Assembly: GCA_907163375.1 (NCBI GenBank)
Contig: CAJQUW010007090.1
Coordinates: 405,638-469,637, forward strand
DNA from: Prostheceraeus crozeri
Lineage: Eukaryota > Platyhelminthes > Polycladida > Euryleptidae
DNA: 64,000 bases
Reading direction: 5' to 3'
Shown here piece after piece: positions 1 to 12,200 of this stretch (position 1 is its first letter; each line of letters starts with the position of its first letter). The notes below the pieces were generated by a model. That model did not search any database. It was not told the DNA's origin and saw nothing but the letters and a program-made list of their open reading frames with translations. A program made the position numbers and the translations under genes.

Positions 1-877
1 ATCTCGTATTCTTCGATTCTCAAATGCTACCGTATCAAAAATCAATCGAACAATTAGAGCAATGCAATCAATCAAGCTGAGGATTTCTTTTAAATACTTC
101 TGGTCAATGGTACATATCCATTTCAAATGCAAGAATTGATGATTCAATTTATCAAGGCCTCAATTTCCGAAAATTTCATGACCGCTGGTAATTGGAGAGA
201 TTTTCCTCTCGGAAATCATTGCTCATTCAAATCAACAAAATTCTTTACATTCTAAGATAAATATGCAATCAACATGAAACGCAGTGGACTAACATGAACT
301 ATTCTTCTCATATGAATATTCTGATATCCCGTAATTTATGCAGCATGTAGCTGTGATAACAAACAGAAAGCTTTGGAAAATCATGTTGGCATGCTGGACA
401 TTATTTTCAAATGCTTTTAGATTATCTAAGCTGTCACAAAATGGAGGCTCATCATCACGATGGAGCAGAGCCCGAAGACATTTAAAGCATAAATATGTTT
501 TGACGCTCATTTATCAATGCCAATATACTGACTGCTAGACCTCGGTGTATGCTGAACAGCTTCAAACATCTAAATGTGTTAAACATGAGAATACATGTAG
601 TATAAAGACAACATCAGATTATCATCGAAAAAGCGGTTAGGCAATTAATATCATATGACCCATAAAACCCATATGACATCGGTATTTGAATAGCAATAAG
701 CAGTCTGTGAGTGAAAAAGAAATTTGAAAGCATCTTTAGTGATAGGATATCAGTCGCAACGCAACAAAAATACATCAAAATGACTAAGAAAATATGTTAA
801 ATCAGACAAAGTGAGTGCCGATTTTGATGCGGGATAGCTGTGTAATACACAAGTGAAATACCAAGATCCAAACCTAC
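1..877. other. No gene identified
   Basis: AT-rich sequence with only short spurious frames. The 73-codon minus frame at 289-510 has somewhat protein-like composition in its middle, but I found no convincing acceptor and donor around it. It probably belongs to an intron or the 3' part of the minus-strand gene whose exon lies at 878-931. Confidence 0.4.
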
Positions 878-931
878 GTCAGCTGTAGCCTCCGCCGTTG
901 GTTCGATATCCTCATCTAAGTTAGCAGAGGA
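878..931 (-). CDS. Candidate host exon, acidic 18-codon segment
   Basis: On the minus strand a pyrimidine-rich tract ending in AAG is followed by 54 nt that are open in phase 0 and then by a GTAGGT donor. The translation starts SSANLDEDIEP and is rich in Glu, Asp and Ala. It enters and leaves in phase 0, like the exons at 4,478-4,525, 4,967-5,074 and 6,214-6,285, so it can continue the same reading. An alternative donor four bases further on (GTTTGG) is possible but weaker. The protein family is not recognised. The exon call is inferred from splice signals and composition, not from a homolog. Confidence 0.4.
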
Positions 932-2399
932 CTTGAAAAAGAAACGATCAACAAATCAACCAACTTTGTCAAAATTCGATAACATGAGAGAAAATGCACA
1001 TAATAACCAAACTCGTTACAAGAATGCATATATACATAACACCAGTAGAAACTACAAGTAGCAAAAAAATAAAATCTAGAATAATAAACATTGTGCAATG
1101 TTTATCTACAGAAAGCGTTCCTGTTTAAGACAAACATTATAAGACAAACACATTTTGAATGAATATCAATCTAATACTTTGTACTAAAGATAAATGTTCA
1201 ATCGTTACAACAAATCGGCTGACATCGGTTATGCACGCATTCTTGAGGCAACTGTTTTCCTAATTAAAAAATAAATGAAACTTCGAAATAACATGTTTAT
1301 GGAAGTACAAGCAAGGTGTGTCAAATGGTAAACTTGAATATGATGTAGTAAATCTCTCAAGATATCGCTTGAATTCTATAAGTCTTCAGCTGATATAATG
1401 ATCCCTATTTTCATCCCTAAATTGTGAGAGGTATCATTTTCGAATTGTGTTGTTGGTTCGTGTTATCGTGACATCATGCAATAGATGCAATAGTGTACGC
1501 AAATATAGTACTTGCTACCAGCATGTTTAATAATGCCTCACTAAAAATCTTCCAAAAACACAAAGTTAACAAGCGAATTATGAGTGTAAAATTGCTTTCT
1601 AAATATAAATACTTGAAAAGAATTGGTAGACTTTGCAAAACAATTCATGCCTAAGTTGATGTTTGACTTTACAGAAACATTATTTCAATACAACGATAAA
1701 CGACTGTTATCAAAGAGTCAAATTTCTAGCCAGATTACCAAAGAGAATATAATTGAAGCAAATTGACCTAAGGAAAATGGCTTGCATTGTTTTTGACTAC
1801 AAGTTGAAAATGGAGATTGATAATGTAATACAATTCTCATCAATCTTAGGAATGTTCTGTTTATTCATGAAAAATTCGAATGGAATGTTATTCGCAAACT
1901 CATGTCATAAAAGGCAAAAAACTTAAAGAATATTAGATTTTCTCAATTAACGACACGTTCGTAATGAACACTTCTTGAAAGATAGTACTACATTAACTTC
2001 TGCTTTGAAACTATAACATTATGCATTTTCCAGTCGTTGAGTTTTTCATATAACATACTTTAAGGGAGACACCTTCAACCCTGCAACAGCCAGCAGAATA
2101 ATGGCGATATGATTCATCATTACAGTTATTGGCAGCTATTATTTTCAAAGCAAATATCAGGCAAAACGGTGCCATAATTTGCGAGGCCTTCCGCCATTAT
2201 GGATCGAATGACTGCATTGAAGGCGAAAATAGGCGAAACGCAAAACCAACAAAATGAAAAAAGGATGTAGAAATGTATCATTTGTCTCATTTTCTCGCAT
2301 TTTCAATCACTCCATTTGATTTTTCTCGCCCATTTTCTGAAAATTTGAATTGAAAGGCCGGGCAATGAGTAGGCGCAGGCCTTTAACGCATAGGCTTTA
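932..2399. other. Intron-like sequence, nothing recognised
   Basis: Low-complexity AT-rich DNA with no open frame or repeat that I can support. Confidence 0.4.
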
Positions 2400-2760
2400 T
2401 CATTGATGGAGGCATTGGGTAAGAGCGGGGAATGACTCGAACATGTGACCATACACCTGATATTTACACCGATTAATACCGATTAACCCGGGCACATGTC
2501 CAAGTCGACTGGCTTGCTTCTGCGGTGTATGCATGTCAGTATCCGGGTCCGGTCGTGTATCAAATCGAATACCCGGACATGGAGGCGATTCGGTTGCACT
2601 AAAAATCGAATACCCGTTACGGCAATATTTCCAGGGGCGATCGATCACTAGTACTGCTGTAGATCGCCTGCACTTGTTTTTCATCAGTCATTGCGACAGC
2701 GGATCCTTGAGTGGTCGAATTGGACCCTTGGCGGTGGAGAAGACGGTAGTGTGCTAAATG
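2400..2760. other. GC-richer island of unknown origin
   Basis: This stretch is clearly richer in G and C than its surroundings and is open for 94 codons on the minus strand and 74 on the plus strand. It contains repeated CCCGG and GGGTA motifs and a CGATCGATC run. No protein motif is evident. It could be a fragment of an unidentified mobile element or a regulatory island. Confidence 0.3.
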
Positions 2761-3000
2761 GCATAGAATGCCAACGGACTCTTATTCTCAGTTCACTTGA
2801 GAATTGATCTCATCATTGTATTAACATCTTCGAGCATTGAGCCGTTGAGAGGATGCTATTCAAAGAATCTTTTATATCGTATCAAGTAATACGCATGACA
2901 ATAACTAACAACCGCATTAAGACGACTTCGAGAAATAGCTTAAAGAATTTGATAGTATAGTGAGTTGTGTCGTAAAACAACTATGAGAAATGTTTAATCA

Positions 3001-3064
3001 GGTGGGAATCGAACCCTGTCATTAAACGGCTAACGCAGCGTGATGACAACCGCGGATAGATCCA
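3001..3064 (-). repeat. tRNA-like B-box remnant, possible SINE head
   Basis: Read on the minus strand, the segment ends in GGGTTCGATTCCCACC, which is a near-perfect tRNA T-arm and RNA polymerase III B box. The preceding ~50 nt resemble a decayed anticodon arm, but I cannot fold a complete cloverleaf and see no clear A box. A tRNA-derived SINE head or a tRNA pseudogene is the likeliest explanation. Confidence 0.35.
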
Positions 3065-3806
3065 TGATTCTGTCAGGAATAAATGCAGGTTAACGTCCAG
3101 GCATTAAATAACATTCCTGACATTGCAAAGCCTGAATTATGCTCTCACTTTCTTGTCTATAAACGTACCTGGTAATGCGCATATTTCTCCGAGACGTGGT
3201 TGTAATAACAGAAATTACAACTATATGATAGTGCATTTAGTTGTTTCCCGTGTAAGATGATCGCGGCAAGTTTTGCTGCATTTGCTTGATCTGGCTAGTC
3301 GTGCACATGAAACAGTCACACTTGCGGCAGTTTCGTTGGAATCGCAACTATTTCAGTTACTGCACGCAACAGTAGAACAATCATTTCTGCTGACTGCCGA
3401 CTTTCTTGTCTATTACCACTGACAGAGAATATGAATTTTGAGACCTGCTTGCTATCTCTGATGAAAATTTTCAAGCTAAAATAATGTTTCATAGAATATA
3501 GATATTTTATATCCCCATATGTTTTTGAAATCCTTCGTTGTGGTCTGAATTAGTTTTCATCCACATTAATGACAAAACTCAATGCTCAATCCAAGTTTCA
3601 ACCACAGTGCAATCGCTTGTGTTATTGGATGGCGACCCGAAATAGCAGCCTGCTTCGACAAATATTTGAAGCCAGCAGTTTAGGATCCCCTTCCAATAAT
3701 GCAATTAATGCGTCATTCACTACAATCACCTAATTTTCACGAATTATAAATCTGTTCTTCCACAAAGAACACGTTTGTCTGATGAGCGTGCTCGTAAGGC
3801 TTGCAA

Positions 3807-4001
3807 TCATTTTTTGTGTAGAGGTGACCAAAAATCCGTTGATGTCAGGCAAAATAGCTTTATTGCTTTCAAGGCGCACCGCACCCCGTCATCAGAAGAA
3901 TGACTCAAGGTTTCAAGGTTTGCAATAATGGAATGAACGCTAGTTACAAGTTCAACAATCTCGTAAATATGACCAGCCTCGAAAGATCTATGTTGTTTCA
4001 T
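3807..4001 (-). pseudogene. Possible hAT-like transposase fragment
   Basis: A 64-codon minus-strand frame includes LETLSHSSDDGVRCALKAI, followed by a TSTDFW segment. The spacing of the small and hydrophobic residues resembles the helical region just before the catalytic core's second half in TTF-zinc-finger (DUF4371-type) hAT transposases. No DDE residue, zinc finger or terminal inverted repeat is visible around it, so at most it is a short relic. The assignment rests on remembered family pattern only. A host exon is the main alternative, because it lies between candidate host exons on the same strand. Confidence 0.3.
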
Positions 4002-4477
4002 ATCTAGCTTGCTTTTTGTTTTGCACGAAATGAGGATTTCTGAATGAATTGTAAAAGAATGTCAATAAGGGTGTTGAGATTTCTCAAATATGTGTCTGCA
4101 TTTATTTCCATCTTAGTGCACTAATGCAATTATTTGAATTTTGATGTATTTATACATAAATTTTAGAAATCATTTGATATAAATGAGGTAAGATTTCGAG
4201 TTCAGAATCTTGTGGAAAGATATCCATGGGCTCGGCTTCTGCTAGCAATTCATAAACCAGGTCCAATCCTATCCCAAATTGGACCATTCTATTATCATAG
4301 AATTTTATTCCAAACGAAGACAATATAGATTGGAATATATACAACAGGGTAGGCTACAGAATGACAAACGTCAATAATATATGAAGATAACAACGAATAT
4401 ATCGACGAAATAGAAGTGTACAAAATGAGATCGAAATGAATATATACGCAACACTGATGATAACCGGAGGATGATAC

Positions 4478-4525
4478 CTTCCCTTTCCTCTTTGGTTTCT
4501 TCAGTTTCTTTCCATTTTTGTTTTT
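4478..4525 (-). CDS. Candidate host exon, lysine-rich 16 codons
   Basis: A 48-nt segment flanked on the minus strand by an acceptor ending TTGAAG and a GTATC donor encodes KNKNGKKLKKPKRKGK. It is very basic and resembles a nuclear-localisation or nucleic-acid-binding patch. Both boundaries are phase 0, matching the exon at 4,967-5,074 (which ends in phase 0) and the exon at 878-931. The acceptor's pyrimidine tract is modest and the composition is simple, so this is less secure than the neighbouring exons. Confidence 0.4.
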
Positions 4526-4966
4526 CTTCAATTGAAAATCAAGACAACTTAGCACATTTTCAGAATTCATGAATTTCTACCAATTATTCACATTGCTCTG
4601 TACTTTATCAATAAATTTCCATTTGTTATCTATTTCTGCATATTCTATTTTCATAATCGTCCTGTTGCAATCAATGTATCAGTTTTAATGGCGATCACAA
4701 AAATATAGACACTGTGCCAATCGTATTATGAAAATTAGCTGATTAACTTGACAAGTAAAATTCCATTAAAAACTCAATATCTGAAAGGTTCATTTTGTGG
4801 ATGTACCTGACTGGAATTCCTGGGTGAATGGTGACGTCGACTGATGCAATGGTGAAGCAATTCATTGATGTATTTTAGCGTTACAATATTGTTAAAAGCA
4901 AAGTAGGAAGGTTATTAAGACCTTTATAATGCTTCATTAACTCATTGACAAATCATATTCACTCAC

Positions 4967-5074
4967 CGATCGGCTTTGAGACTTTGATTTGTAAACAGCC
5001 TCCTCATCGTCATCCGACATCCATTTAGTTACGGCATTTTCATCAAAATAACTGTCTCGAGATTCTCCACCATG
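4967..5074 (-). CDS. Candidate host exon, 36 codons with acidic DDDEE
   Basis: On the minus strand TTTTCATTGTAG is followed by 108 open nucleotides and a good GTGAGT donor. The product contains YFDENAVTKWMSDDDEEAVY and ends in a Ser/Lys/Arg-rich run. Both ends are phase 0. It joins in frame to the exon at 6,214-6,285 upstream and to 4,478-4,525 downstream, giving an acidic stretch followed by a basic stretch. The residue composition and clean splice sites are strong for such a short exon. The protein family is not recognised, and the segment looks like a disordered tail. Confidence 0.6.
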
Positions 5075-6213
5075 CTACAATGAAAATTACAATCATTAAA
5101 TCCCTGAGTAATAACGTACTAGACATATAAATGAGTGACAGTTGATTGTTGAAAACGATATGACTGGAACTCAAACTGCATCAAAAGTTAATGCAATTAA
5201 AGCCACGGAGTACTATGAGTACAAGCGGTTACCATTTTATGTTACGGGAGAGCACCTGAATGGCAATGGTTATGATACACAAGCAGGTATGAAGTGTTCA
5301 TATTACAATTAGTTAAGGCAGATTTCTGTGACAGCAAAATATCAAAGATGCTTGATTTAATTCGACAAGATTTTCATTAAACAAAAGCAACCTTGCAAAA
5401 ATCTCAACCAAAAAACCCCCCATCTCAAAATTAACGCTGTGAATATAACGAGGCTCTATAGATTTAGACTATATTACCAATTTTTTTATGATAAATTTCA
5501 ATAGTCAATGAAGATCGTCAGATCTCACCAACTATGTTTTCAATCAGAAAAATGAGTTGTTGGCAAACATACATTAGGAAAAAGGCACAACAAAAATAGC
5601 AGAAAAAACATGTTTCACTCATATCAGCTATTCAAATTCACTATTATCCCAACTGTCTCGTTTATGTCCAGACAAACTGCTGTTCTGCAATTTCTAATAG
5701 TTTCACTCACTAACAGATTAGTTTTATAGATTCGACTCAATGCGCATACATACTCGTTGAAATATGAATTAAATGTACATGTACAATTTCTAGAAAGCAC
5801 ATCTAAACCACAGCAGGACGGAGCAATTCTCTAGCAATTTCATGAAGCGGCTAAAATAGTTATATCGATGTATTGAAATGAAATGCATCTTGTGTTACTA
5901 TTGTATGAAAAGTACAAACAAGATTTCTTCAAAGCATGAACCTCACACTTCATGTCATGTATTACCTCTGACAATTTGAGTTAGGAGAAAAGTGCTTATT
6001 TATGCATGTCACATAAGTTGCAAAATCAAAATGTGGTAGCACCTGCATAAATAACAAACAGCTCTGTTTTCATGCACACATGATTTTCACAAGAGCATTT
6101 ACAAACCTCCGTCCCGTAGAAAGCATTGCTTGGATGTAGATTGTGCATGTAAGATAATGAATGATATATTCACAAGACATTCTAGGAGGCGGGGACACTT
6201 CCTTTGTTTTTAC
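5075..6213. other. Intron of the minus-strand gene
   Basis: AT-rich sequence between two phase-0 exons. No embedded repeat or open frame is recognised. Confidence 0.45.
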
Positions 6214-6285
6214 CTCACTTAGCGGAGACCTATTCAACGGAAAGTCAGGATAGAGGAAAGCCTCATCCACTGTCTCATCTATGGT
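6214..6285 (-). CDS. Candidate host exon, 24 codons
   Basis: This 72-nt segment, between an acceptor ending TTCGATAG and a GTAAAA donor on the minus strand, reads TIDETVDEAFLYPDFPLNR and five more residues. It enters and leaves in phase 0. Joined to the exon at 7,068-7,108 it gives an uninterrupted reading from a helical-looking segment into this acidic, aromatic stretch. Part of it lies in a 66-codon open frame. The function is unknown. Confidence 0.55.
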
Positions 6286-6581
6286 CTATCGAACACATTA
6301 ACATTTACATACGGGCATAATGTAGCCTACTTTATGTAGAGAGTAAACCGCGAAGGAGAAGGACCGCATATATTCTACAACATTTGATCAAAACATGAAT
6401 CGGAATGACGCGCAGAAGGATTGATTAAGTATTTCGTACTTGGTGTGTTCTTTATCCTTATTACAATAAATCAAGTGTTTGATGTTCTTCTTAAACATTT
6501 TCTCTTGATTGCACGATGTCTTGCATGCTTCAAAATTTAAAATTTTGACTCATTGCAACGGTATTTTCATTGATGTGTTAT

Positions 6582-6608
6582 AGGTGAAGTAGGTGAAGTA
6601 GGTGAAAC
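6582..6608. repeat. Short tandem repeat, 9-bp unit
   Basis: Three direct copies of TAGGTGAAG, the last imperfect. A minor minisatellite in an intron. Confidence 0.7.
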
Positions 6609-7067
6609 ATGTTAAGAGTCAATGAGAGTTTGCAGAGCTGATCACAGGTGCTAACAATTGATCTATGGACAGCACCTTCAAAGATGGGACCATTGCCCTT
6701 TATCGATGGCCACACATACTTCACAGTGCAAGCTACATCATGTACATGTCTGCATGATTGATTGACCATAGACGAGACAGTGGACGAGACTTTTCAACAT
6801 GTGTGCCGATTCGCCTACTTCAGATGATCAGCAGACTTTGGAAGTATGTGCATGATTTCTCATTTTTGAGATGCTTTCATAATACATAGTTCATATAATG
6901 TACGAGTGACTGAAAGCATCCAAATGAGCTATCATGATCATTTTCAATGACACCTAAAAAATGGCGCTCAAGGGAAGCAGAATGCAGCACATGGCACTGT
7001 GGGTCATGCCTGGATTCAACCTACGAGTATCATGTGTAACTAAATATTTGTCACTCTATACACTTAC

Positions 7068-7108
7068 CATTAATATCGTAGCTTCTGGACAGCGTGACAT
7101 AGACACAG
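7068..7108 (-). CDS. Candidate host exon, 41 nt
   Basis: A strong GTAAGTG donor closes a 41-nt segment preceded on the minus strand by a TTTTTCTTATTATTTATC pyrimidine-rich acceptor. Two leading bases complete an Ala codon with the exon at 7,436-7,503, and the rest reads VSMSRCPEATILM, ending in phase 0. This matches the phase-0 start at 6,214-6,285. The chaining of three independent phases is the main evidence. Confidence 0.5.
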
Positions 7109-7435
7109 CTCAGCGGACGATAAATAATAAGAAAAACAATAGTGTCAAATAAAACTATGGATTTGCATAAGCCTACACCAACTCGCACGATGTTGACAAA
7201 CACACATGAATAAATGAAAGACCGTGCCATACAAATGTAAATTAAATATGGTATCGAATGATTGACTATCAACGAACAAAAAAACACGTCTTTCACTAAG
7301 GCTTGAAGATCACGAAATTGATATTATCTGAACCGTCACCATCAAACGTATCCCACTGAGAAGATGAAATGAAAATTGAAATTATGTAAATGAAAGCAAT
7401 TTCGTGAAGCATTTTGATAATGTGCCTTTCTTTAC

Positions 7436-7503
7436 CGAAGTGAAGTGTATTGATGTCGACTTCTGTTAGAAGCCTTAGAGATTCATCTGCACCACGAGAG
7501 AGA
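7436..7503 (-). CDS. Candidate host exon, helical repeat-like segment
   Basis: This 68-nt exon lies between an acceptor ending CTCAACAG and a GTAAAG donor on the minus strand. It reads LSRGADESLRLLTEVDINTL plus His-Phe, with one base on each side shared with adjoining exons. The upstream exon at 9,223-9,264 supplies two bases and the downstream exon supplies two. The amphipathic pattern resembles alpha-solenoid (ARM/HEAT-like) helices, which is inference only. It sits inside an 82-codon open frame. Confidence 0.55.
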
Positions 7504-9222
7504 CTGTTGAGATTAATGCGATCACTGACCGTTATTAACATCAACCCATTATCGATGATCCGATCTCTCTTTAGTGACGCTTAATTTATTCGACAACAAT
7601 CATTAATGTCACATTCAAAAACAGTTGTGCTGATATCTGATTTCACAAGTCATTGCCCACCTTTGCTACCTCAAAAGCCCTTGAAATTCAAATTTCATCC
7701 AGTGATTTAAAAATGCATCATTTCCGTCATTGATAATTCCTCCAGATTTATGCTAGTCAAAATAAAACATTAGGAAAGTGACACTCTTAATTATTTCAAA
7801 AACCAAGCTACGGATTCTCTTATGTTTAGCGGAAAATCAGAAAGCTGATTGCATATTAATGAAGAATTGAAAGATAAGCTTGGACAAAGTTGCTTCAAAA
7901 GTTATAGATTAGACATGCGACTTCACTTAACATGTCCTACTCATGTATTGCAATATTTGAAGTTCCATGGCACAGACGTTAATTAAATGAACGAGAAATT
8001 AATGAGTAGAGGTTGAATTATAACCAAAAACCAAAACTCATTGAGGGGGAAGAATCTAGAGGTCCTCCTCCTAAACAATACGATCGGAGGAAACTAAACT
8101 ACATTTTGCTCCGCCAAGCTTGGTCGCCCGAAATTGAATGTGACAAAATATAGGAGATAAAGAAGTCGGATTACCTATCTGATCAGTCGTAGAGATACAA
8201 GATCATGAGATGCAAGTTCATCTTGTCTTGGGCCATAGAAGGTCCGCAAGGCACGACGTTCGACATCAACGCTATAGTTGTTGCTAAATTCTTTCTGCTC
8301 TCATAAAAATATGCTGCTTTTACTGTGGTGAAAATTTTATAAGGAAAGCGAAATAGCTTTTTGTAATAACGATCAGTTTCTTGGCTTTCATCGTTCATGA
8401 ATAAAGTCTTAAATTTCACATCACATAATCAGCTACAAGCGATTTTTCGAAATGTTTATGCTTTTTTTACTTTCAAGGTTTGAGATACCTCTTATCTTTG
8501 ACACTCGCTCAGGAGTTCATTTAAGATCACTAGAAAATGATAGAGAAGACTAAATAACCAGCGGGCCCATAATTTGAAAAAAAATTGTAAAATATATTGC
8601 ATCCATTCGAGTATACCGCGACTTCACTGAGATTAAGTTTCACTAATTTAGAAAAATAATGTCTTTTTTGAGTGCCGGAGTACCAGTGCAAAAACAGCAA
8701 GAATCAGACCCTTTAAAAAGGCAATAAATTCCGATGACACAACCACAATTGTCTAGCAGCTCTTATTTCTTTGAGACAAATTGTCTAAAAACAAGTAAGA
8801 GAAGTGCCAAAAACGTACGAAATATTTCTTTCATGAAGTGGATGGAAAGACTCTTTGAAATTTTTTCCTACTGTAGGTTAAATTTACTATCATGAGAGAG
8901 ATATGAACACATCAAGAAACAGTTGACATCAAAAGTAAGAAAAGCTATATGTACGTATAGCAGGGCTAGAGGAGTTTTCAGCACGCATTCGCCATTGCCA
9001 ATTTGCACTGCGATGACGAAACGTTGACGAAATACAGTGTAGAGTTCGTGACTTCATCAATATAGCCGATGTGGGAGCTAAACAATCTCAAAAATATTGA
9101 AGATGAGTCTCCAAGGCCGCCAAAAGTTTCAATAGATATTTACTAAACGACTAAGTCTGCGGACAGATCAGCATACTTCGATAATTCTCTGTTTTCGACC
9201 GAAGAAGCAACAGAGGACTCAC
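7504..9222. other. Intron, one unplaced open stretch
   Basis: Mostly AT-rich. The minus-strand segment at about 8,170-8,290 has a protein-like second frame (YSVDVERRALRTFYGPRQ is part of it) and a GTAATC donor. However, that frame ends in TAG at the donor and does not fit the phases of the neighbouring exons, so I do not call it an exon. Confidence 0.35.
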
Positions 9223-9264
9223 GTCACAAAGTAGAGGGATGCCAGGATTTTGGGAGGAGATGAG
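9223..9264 (-). CDS. Candidate host exon, 42 nt
   Basis: An acceptor ending ATGCGCACAG and a good GTGAGTCC donor bound 42 nt on the minus strand. In the frame that joins to 7,436-7,503 it reads SSPPKILASLYFV, leaving two bases that complete Thr at the next exon. The continuous reading ILASLYFVT-LSRGADESL is protein-like. Phase 0 is also open in this exon, so the frame rests on the junction. The preceding exon was not found. It must lie upstream, possibly across the transposon-filled intron. Confidence 0.5.
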
Positions 9265-12200
9265 CTGTGCGCATAAAGTAACATCCCAAGCAAGGGGCTT
9301 GCCGCGAAACCAGGATGACAGAGTTATAACCGTCCGCTTTTATAATACGCGAAGCAGACCCAACGACTCTTTAACGACGGCTTATTAATTAATGTGTTAA
9401 TAATAAGTTGCATCGTTATTGAACCCACTTAATCGTTTTATATTCAAATTCTGTTTCGTCTTCTGGTATTCACATTGATGACGTATGAATTCTGAAGGCA
9501 TCGGATAAACTATAAATAAGTACACTACCCCCACGAACTGTTGATGCTCAACTTTAACATGAGTTCACCTGCGTTCACCTCAAGTTTCAAAATATATATC
9601 CGTAGATAGACAACTGGATTGAGAATGTCAAAAAATTTGCAATTAGAGAGTAAGAATGGCTTTCAAGAAGTCTAGTCATTTAAACAATAGAAACTCCGAG
9701 ACAGGAGCGTGACTGAAAGGCAAGTTTCCTTCGTGATATGAAAATTGAGACTGAAACCGGCGTTGTTAAGGAAGATGAAGACATGTAGTGCTACCTCTCT
9801 CTCTCTTCTGCATGACCGAGTTATGACAGAGAAATATTTCTTCAGCAACAGAAATCAGAAATTGTATTGATGTGGTCAAGAAATTGGAATAACATTATTG
9901 ATATTATGAAATGTCTAATTCACCGAATCAAATTATGTGCTAGCGAACTTGGTAGGGCCTAACAGAGAGACAAAACCAGCCGTTGGCGTGAAAATGCATT
10001 GCCTTAGCCTGGATGGCTGATAATCAGAGACATATTGGTGAGACAATATTACCCCTAACTTACAAGACCTATGCATTTGTCTTATTGGCTGTAGTTCAAA
10101 GTACACTGCAAAGCCGAGTGATTCTTAATCATAATCGTGTCAAGATGATTTAAATATCAATATGAAATCATATCATTTGAATTTGCATAGGTCGGAAGAG
10201 AAATTGACACTATTAGCGCCATTGTCCCTGAAATTTTCCAAAAGAATAACAGTCAAAATGATGATCTAAGAATCATGCCCATTTCGAACATGATTACATT
10301 ACATGTAAAACTACAGGGTGCTCCAAGGAGTCCCAAATGTAGCTTTATAACGTTTTTCGTGCTTTACTTTGTAAAGGAATCATGAATTGCCATCAAATTT
10401 TAACATCATATACGTATATTTATCATTAAAAAGAGTTAAAGGGACTCTTTTTGACACCAGAATCACTTCTAAAGACCAAATATAACTACAGTTACAAACA
10501 TTTTGAAATAGTATTCGCTTGTGTAAGATGACATTTTTTTCTCACATTGAATTTAGACAATACTTAGGTCTACTTTAAGTTAGCTGTGCTATAATTTTAT
10601 CGAATAATTATAAATAGTTTAGCAGCCAGAAAGAGTTTCTGCAGGGAACGAGGCGAAAGAGAATTTCATTACAGTAAAATTTATGCTTGCTACGAATCTG
10701 CGCGTCTGGCGAGTTCAATTTGGTTCCTCTAATTTCCGGACAAGATCAAAGAAAAACACATGTAATTCCAACTGGAGGCAGACTGACGTATCCACAAAAA
10801 TGTGGTTTTCTATCTGGTTCTCTGATAAAGCGAATTCTCTGATAATCCAAATCCACAACTTCTGACATGGAATGACTTGGGGTCATTTCCTATCAAATGA
10901 ATGTGTCATTATCATTCTGATCTGCAATGGATGCGAGAATGTGTCTAAAATGTGTAAAATGTTGTGTTAACCACTATTGGAATGGTTACAAAATCTCATT
11001 GTCTCATTGTGTCTATCTTCGTTGACAACATGAACATGAAAAGAAATAACCTGCAGACACTTCATGTCAAAATCATGGCTTTGAATTAGTTAGCATTTTT
11101 ATTGCTGCCTTACCTTGAGAAAGGGTTTAGACCCGAAACGTCGGCTGTGTATATATTTTTTATTCGTAATTATTTGTTGGCATTAAAATTACTCGGGAGA
11201 GAAAACTGATATCTTTCGCATTATTGATTCTTTGAATTAGCATTTCTTACTCTATGAATGAAAACAAAGAAAATCTTATTTTAACCAAAAACTTTGATAA
11301 GGGTCCTATTGGATTTTCATGTGTTCTTCTTTGATCCTTTCTAGCAAGAGAGGGACCGGATAAAACTCGGCAGACGTGCGGATTCGCAGCAGCCATAAGG
11401 TGCGCATCGCTCTGTAAAAGTCCCATCTTCGACCTCGCTCCCGCCAGAATTCATCCTGTCTACCGCACTATAGTTGGTGTGAAGTGAATACCAAGATTTA
11501 ATTCTGGGTTTCCAAAGATAATTGTGATTTGCATAATTGTATCGCATTATTTCCAGATTCGCATTATCACGATAAGAACAAGTTTTCGATTCGCGTGATT
11601 CGTTGATGTGTGATTCACACAGCAGGAATGTGTGTATTTACATTGACCCCAACATGAAGTAATTTGCATAAGATCTTTCCTAACAAAATAATCTAATTTA
11701 CTTATTTTCACATTTTCTCAAGTAAAAGTATATCATTTTTCATTCTCGGCCCGGACGCGTTTCTGTTCGATTATACCAGACCCGCATAATGCCCGTTGCA
11801 CTTAGAAGTGTGATCACTCCTTAACCCAGAGATGGGTAATGTTCGCGGGTCAAGGGAAGCATTTTCAATAGGATTGTAATGGCAAATAAATCAAATACAT
11901 CGATGCGCATCTAGTCGTACATTAATGCAAACTTAACGATTCAATAATTATCGCAACAAAATTTATGCAGAGCAACAGCTAACAGAAATCTTATTACAGA
12001 TTTCATCTGTAGATAGCAGGCCAGACAGTTGCAAGACAGCTGATGAATGACAATCTCAATTCTACGCCAGAATCCTGAGAATGAATATTACAGAGATAAG
12101 ACATCTTTCAAGTGCAATTTGAAAGCAATGATTTCAAGAAGTATGTACATAGAACGTGGCCGGTTTCTGTGTTTACTAGTTGTCGTCGAACAACCTTATA

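Noticed and set aside
4150-4344. 64-codon minus frame near candidate exons
   Set aside because: An acceptor-like TAATAG is present but I found no donor that continues the phase-0 reading.
8183-8419. 78-codon minus frame with a nearby GTAATC donor
   Set aside because: Neither its own frame nor the more protein-like second frame fits the phases of the flanking candidate exons; the second frame stops at the donor.
10300-10345. TACAGGGTGCTCC as a DNA-transposon terminus
   Set aside because: No matching inverted end or transposase relic found within a few kilobases.
11340-11547. GC-richer patch open on both strands
   Set aside because: No protein motif and no splice signals of note on either strand; left as unexplained sequence.
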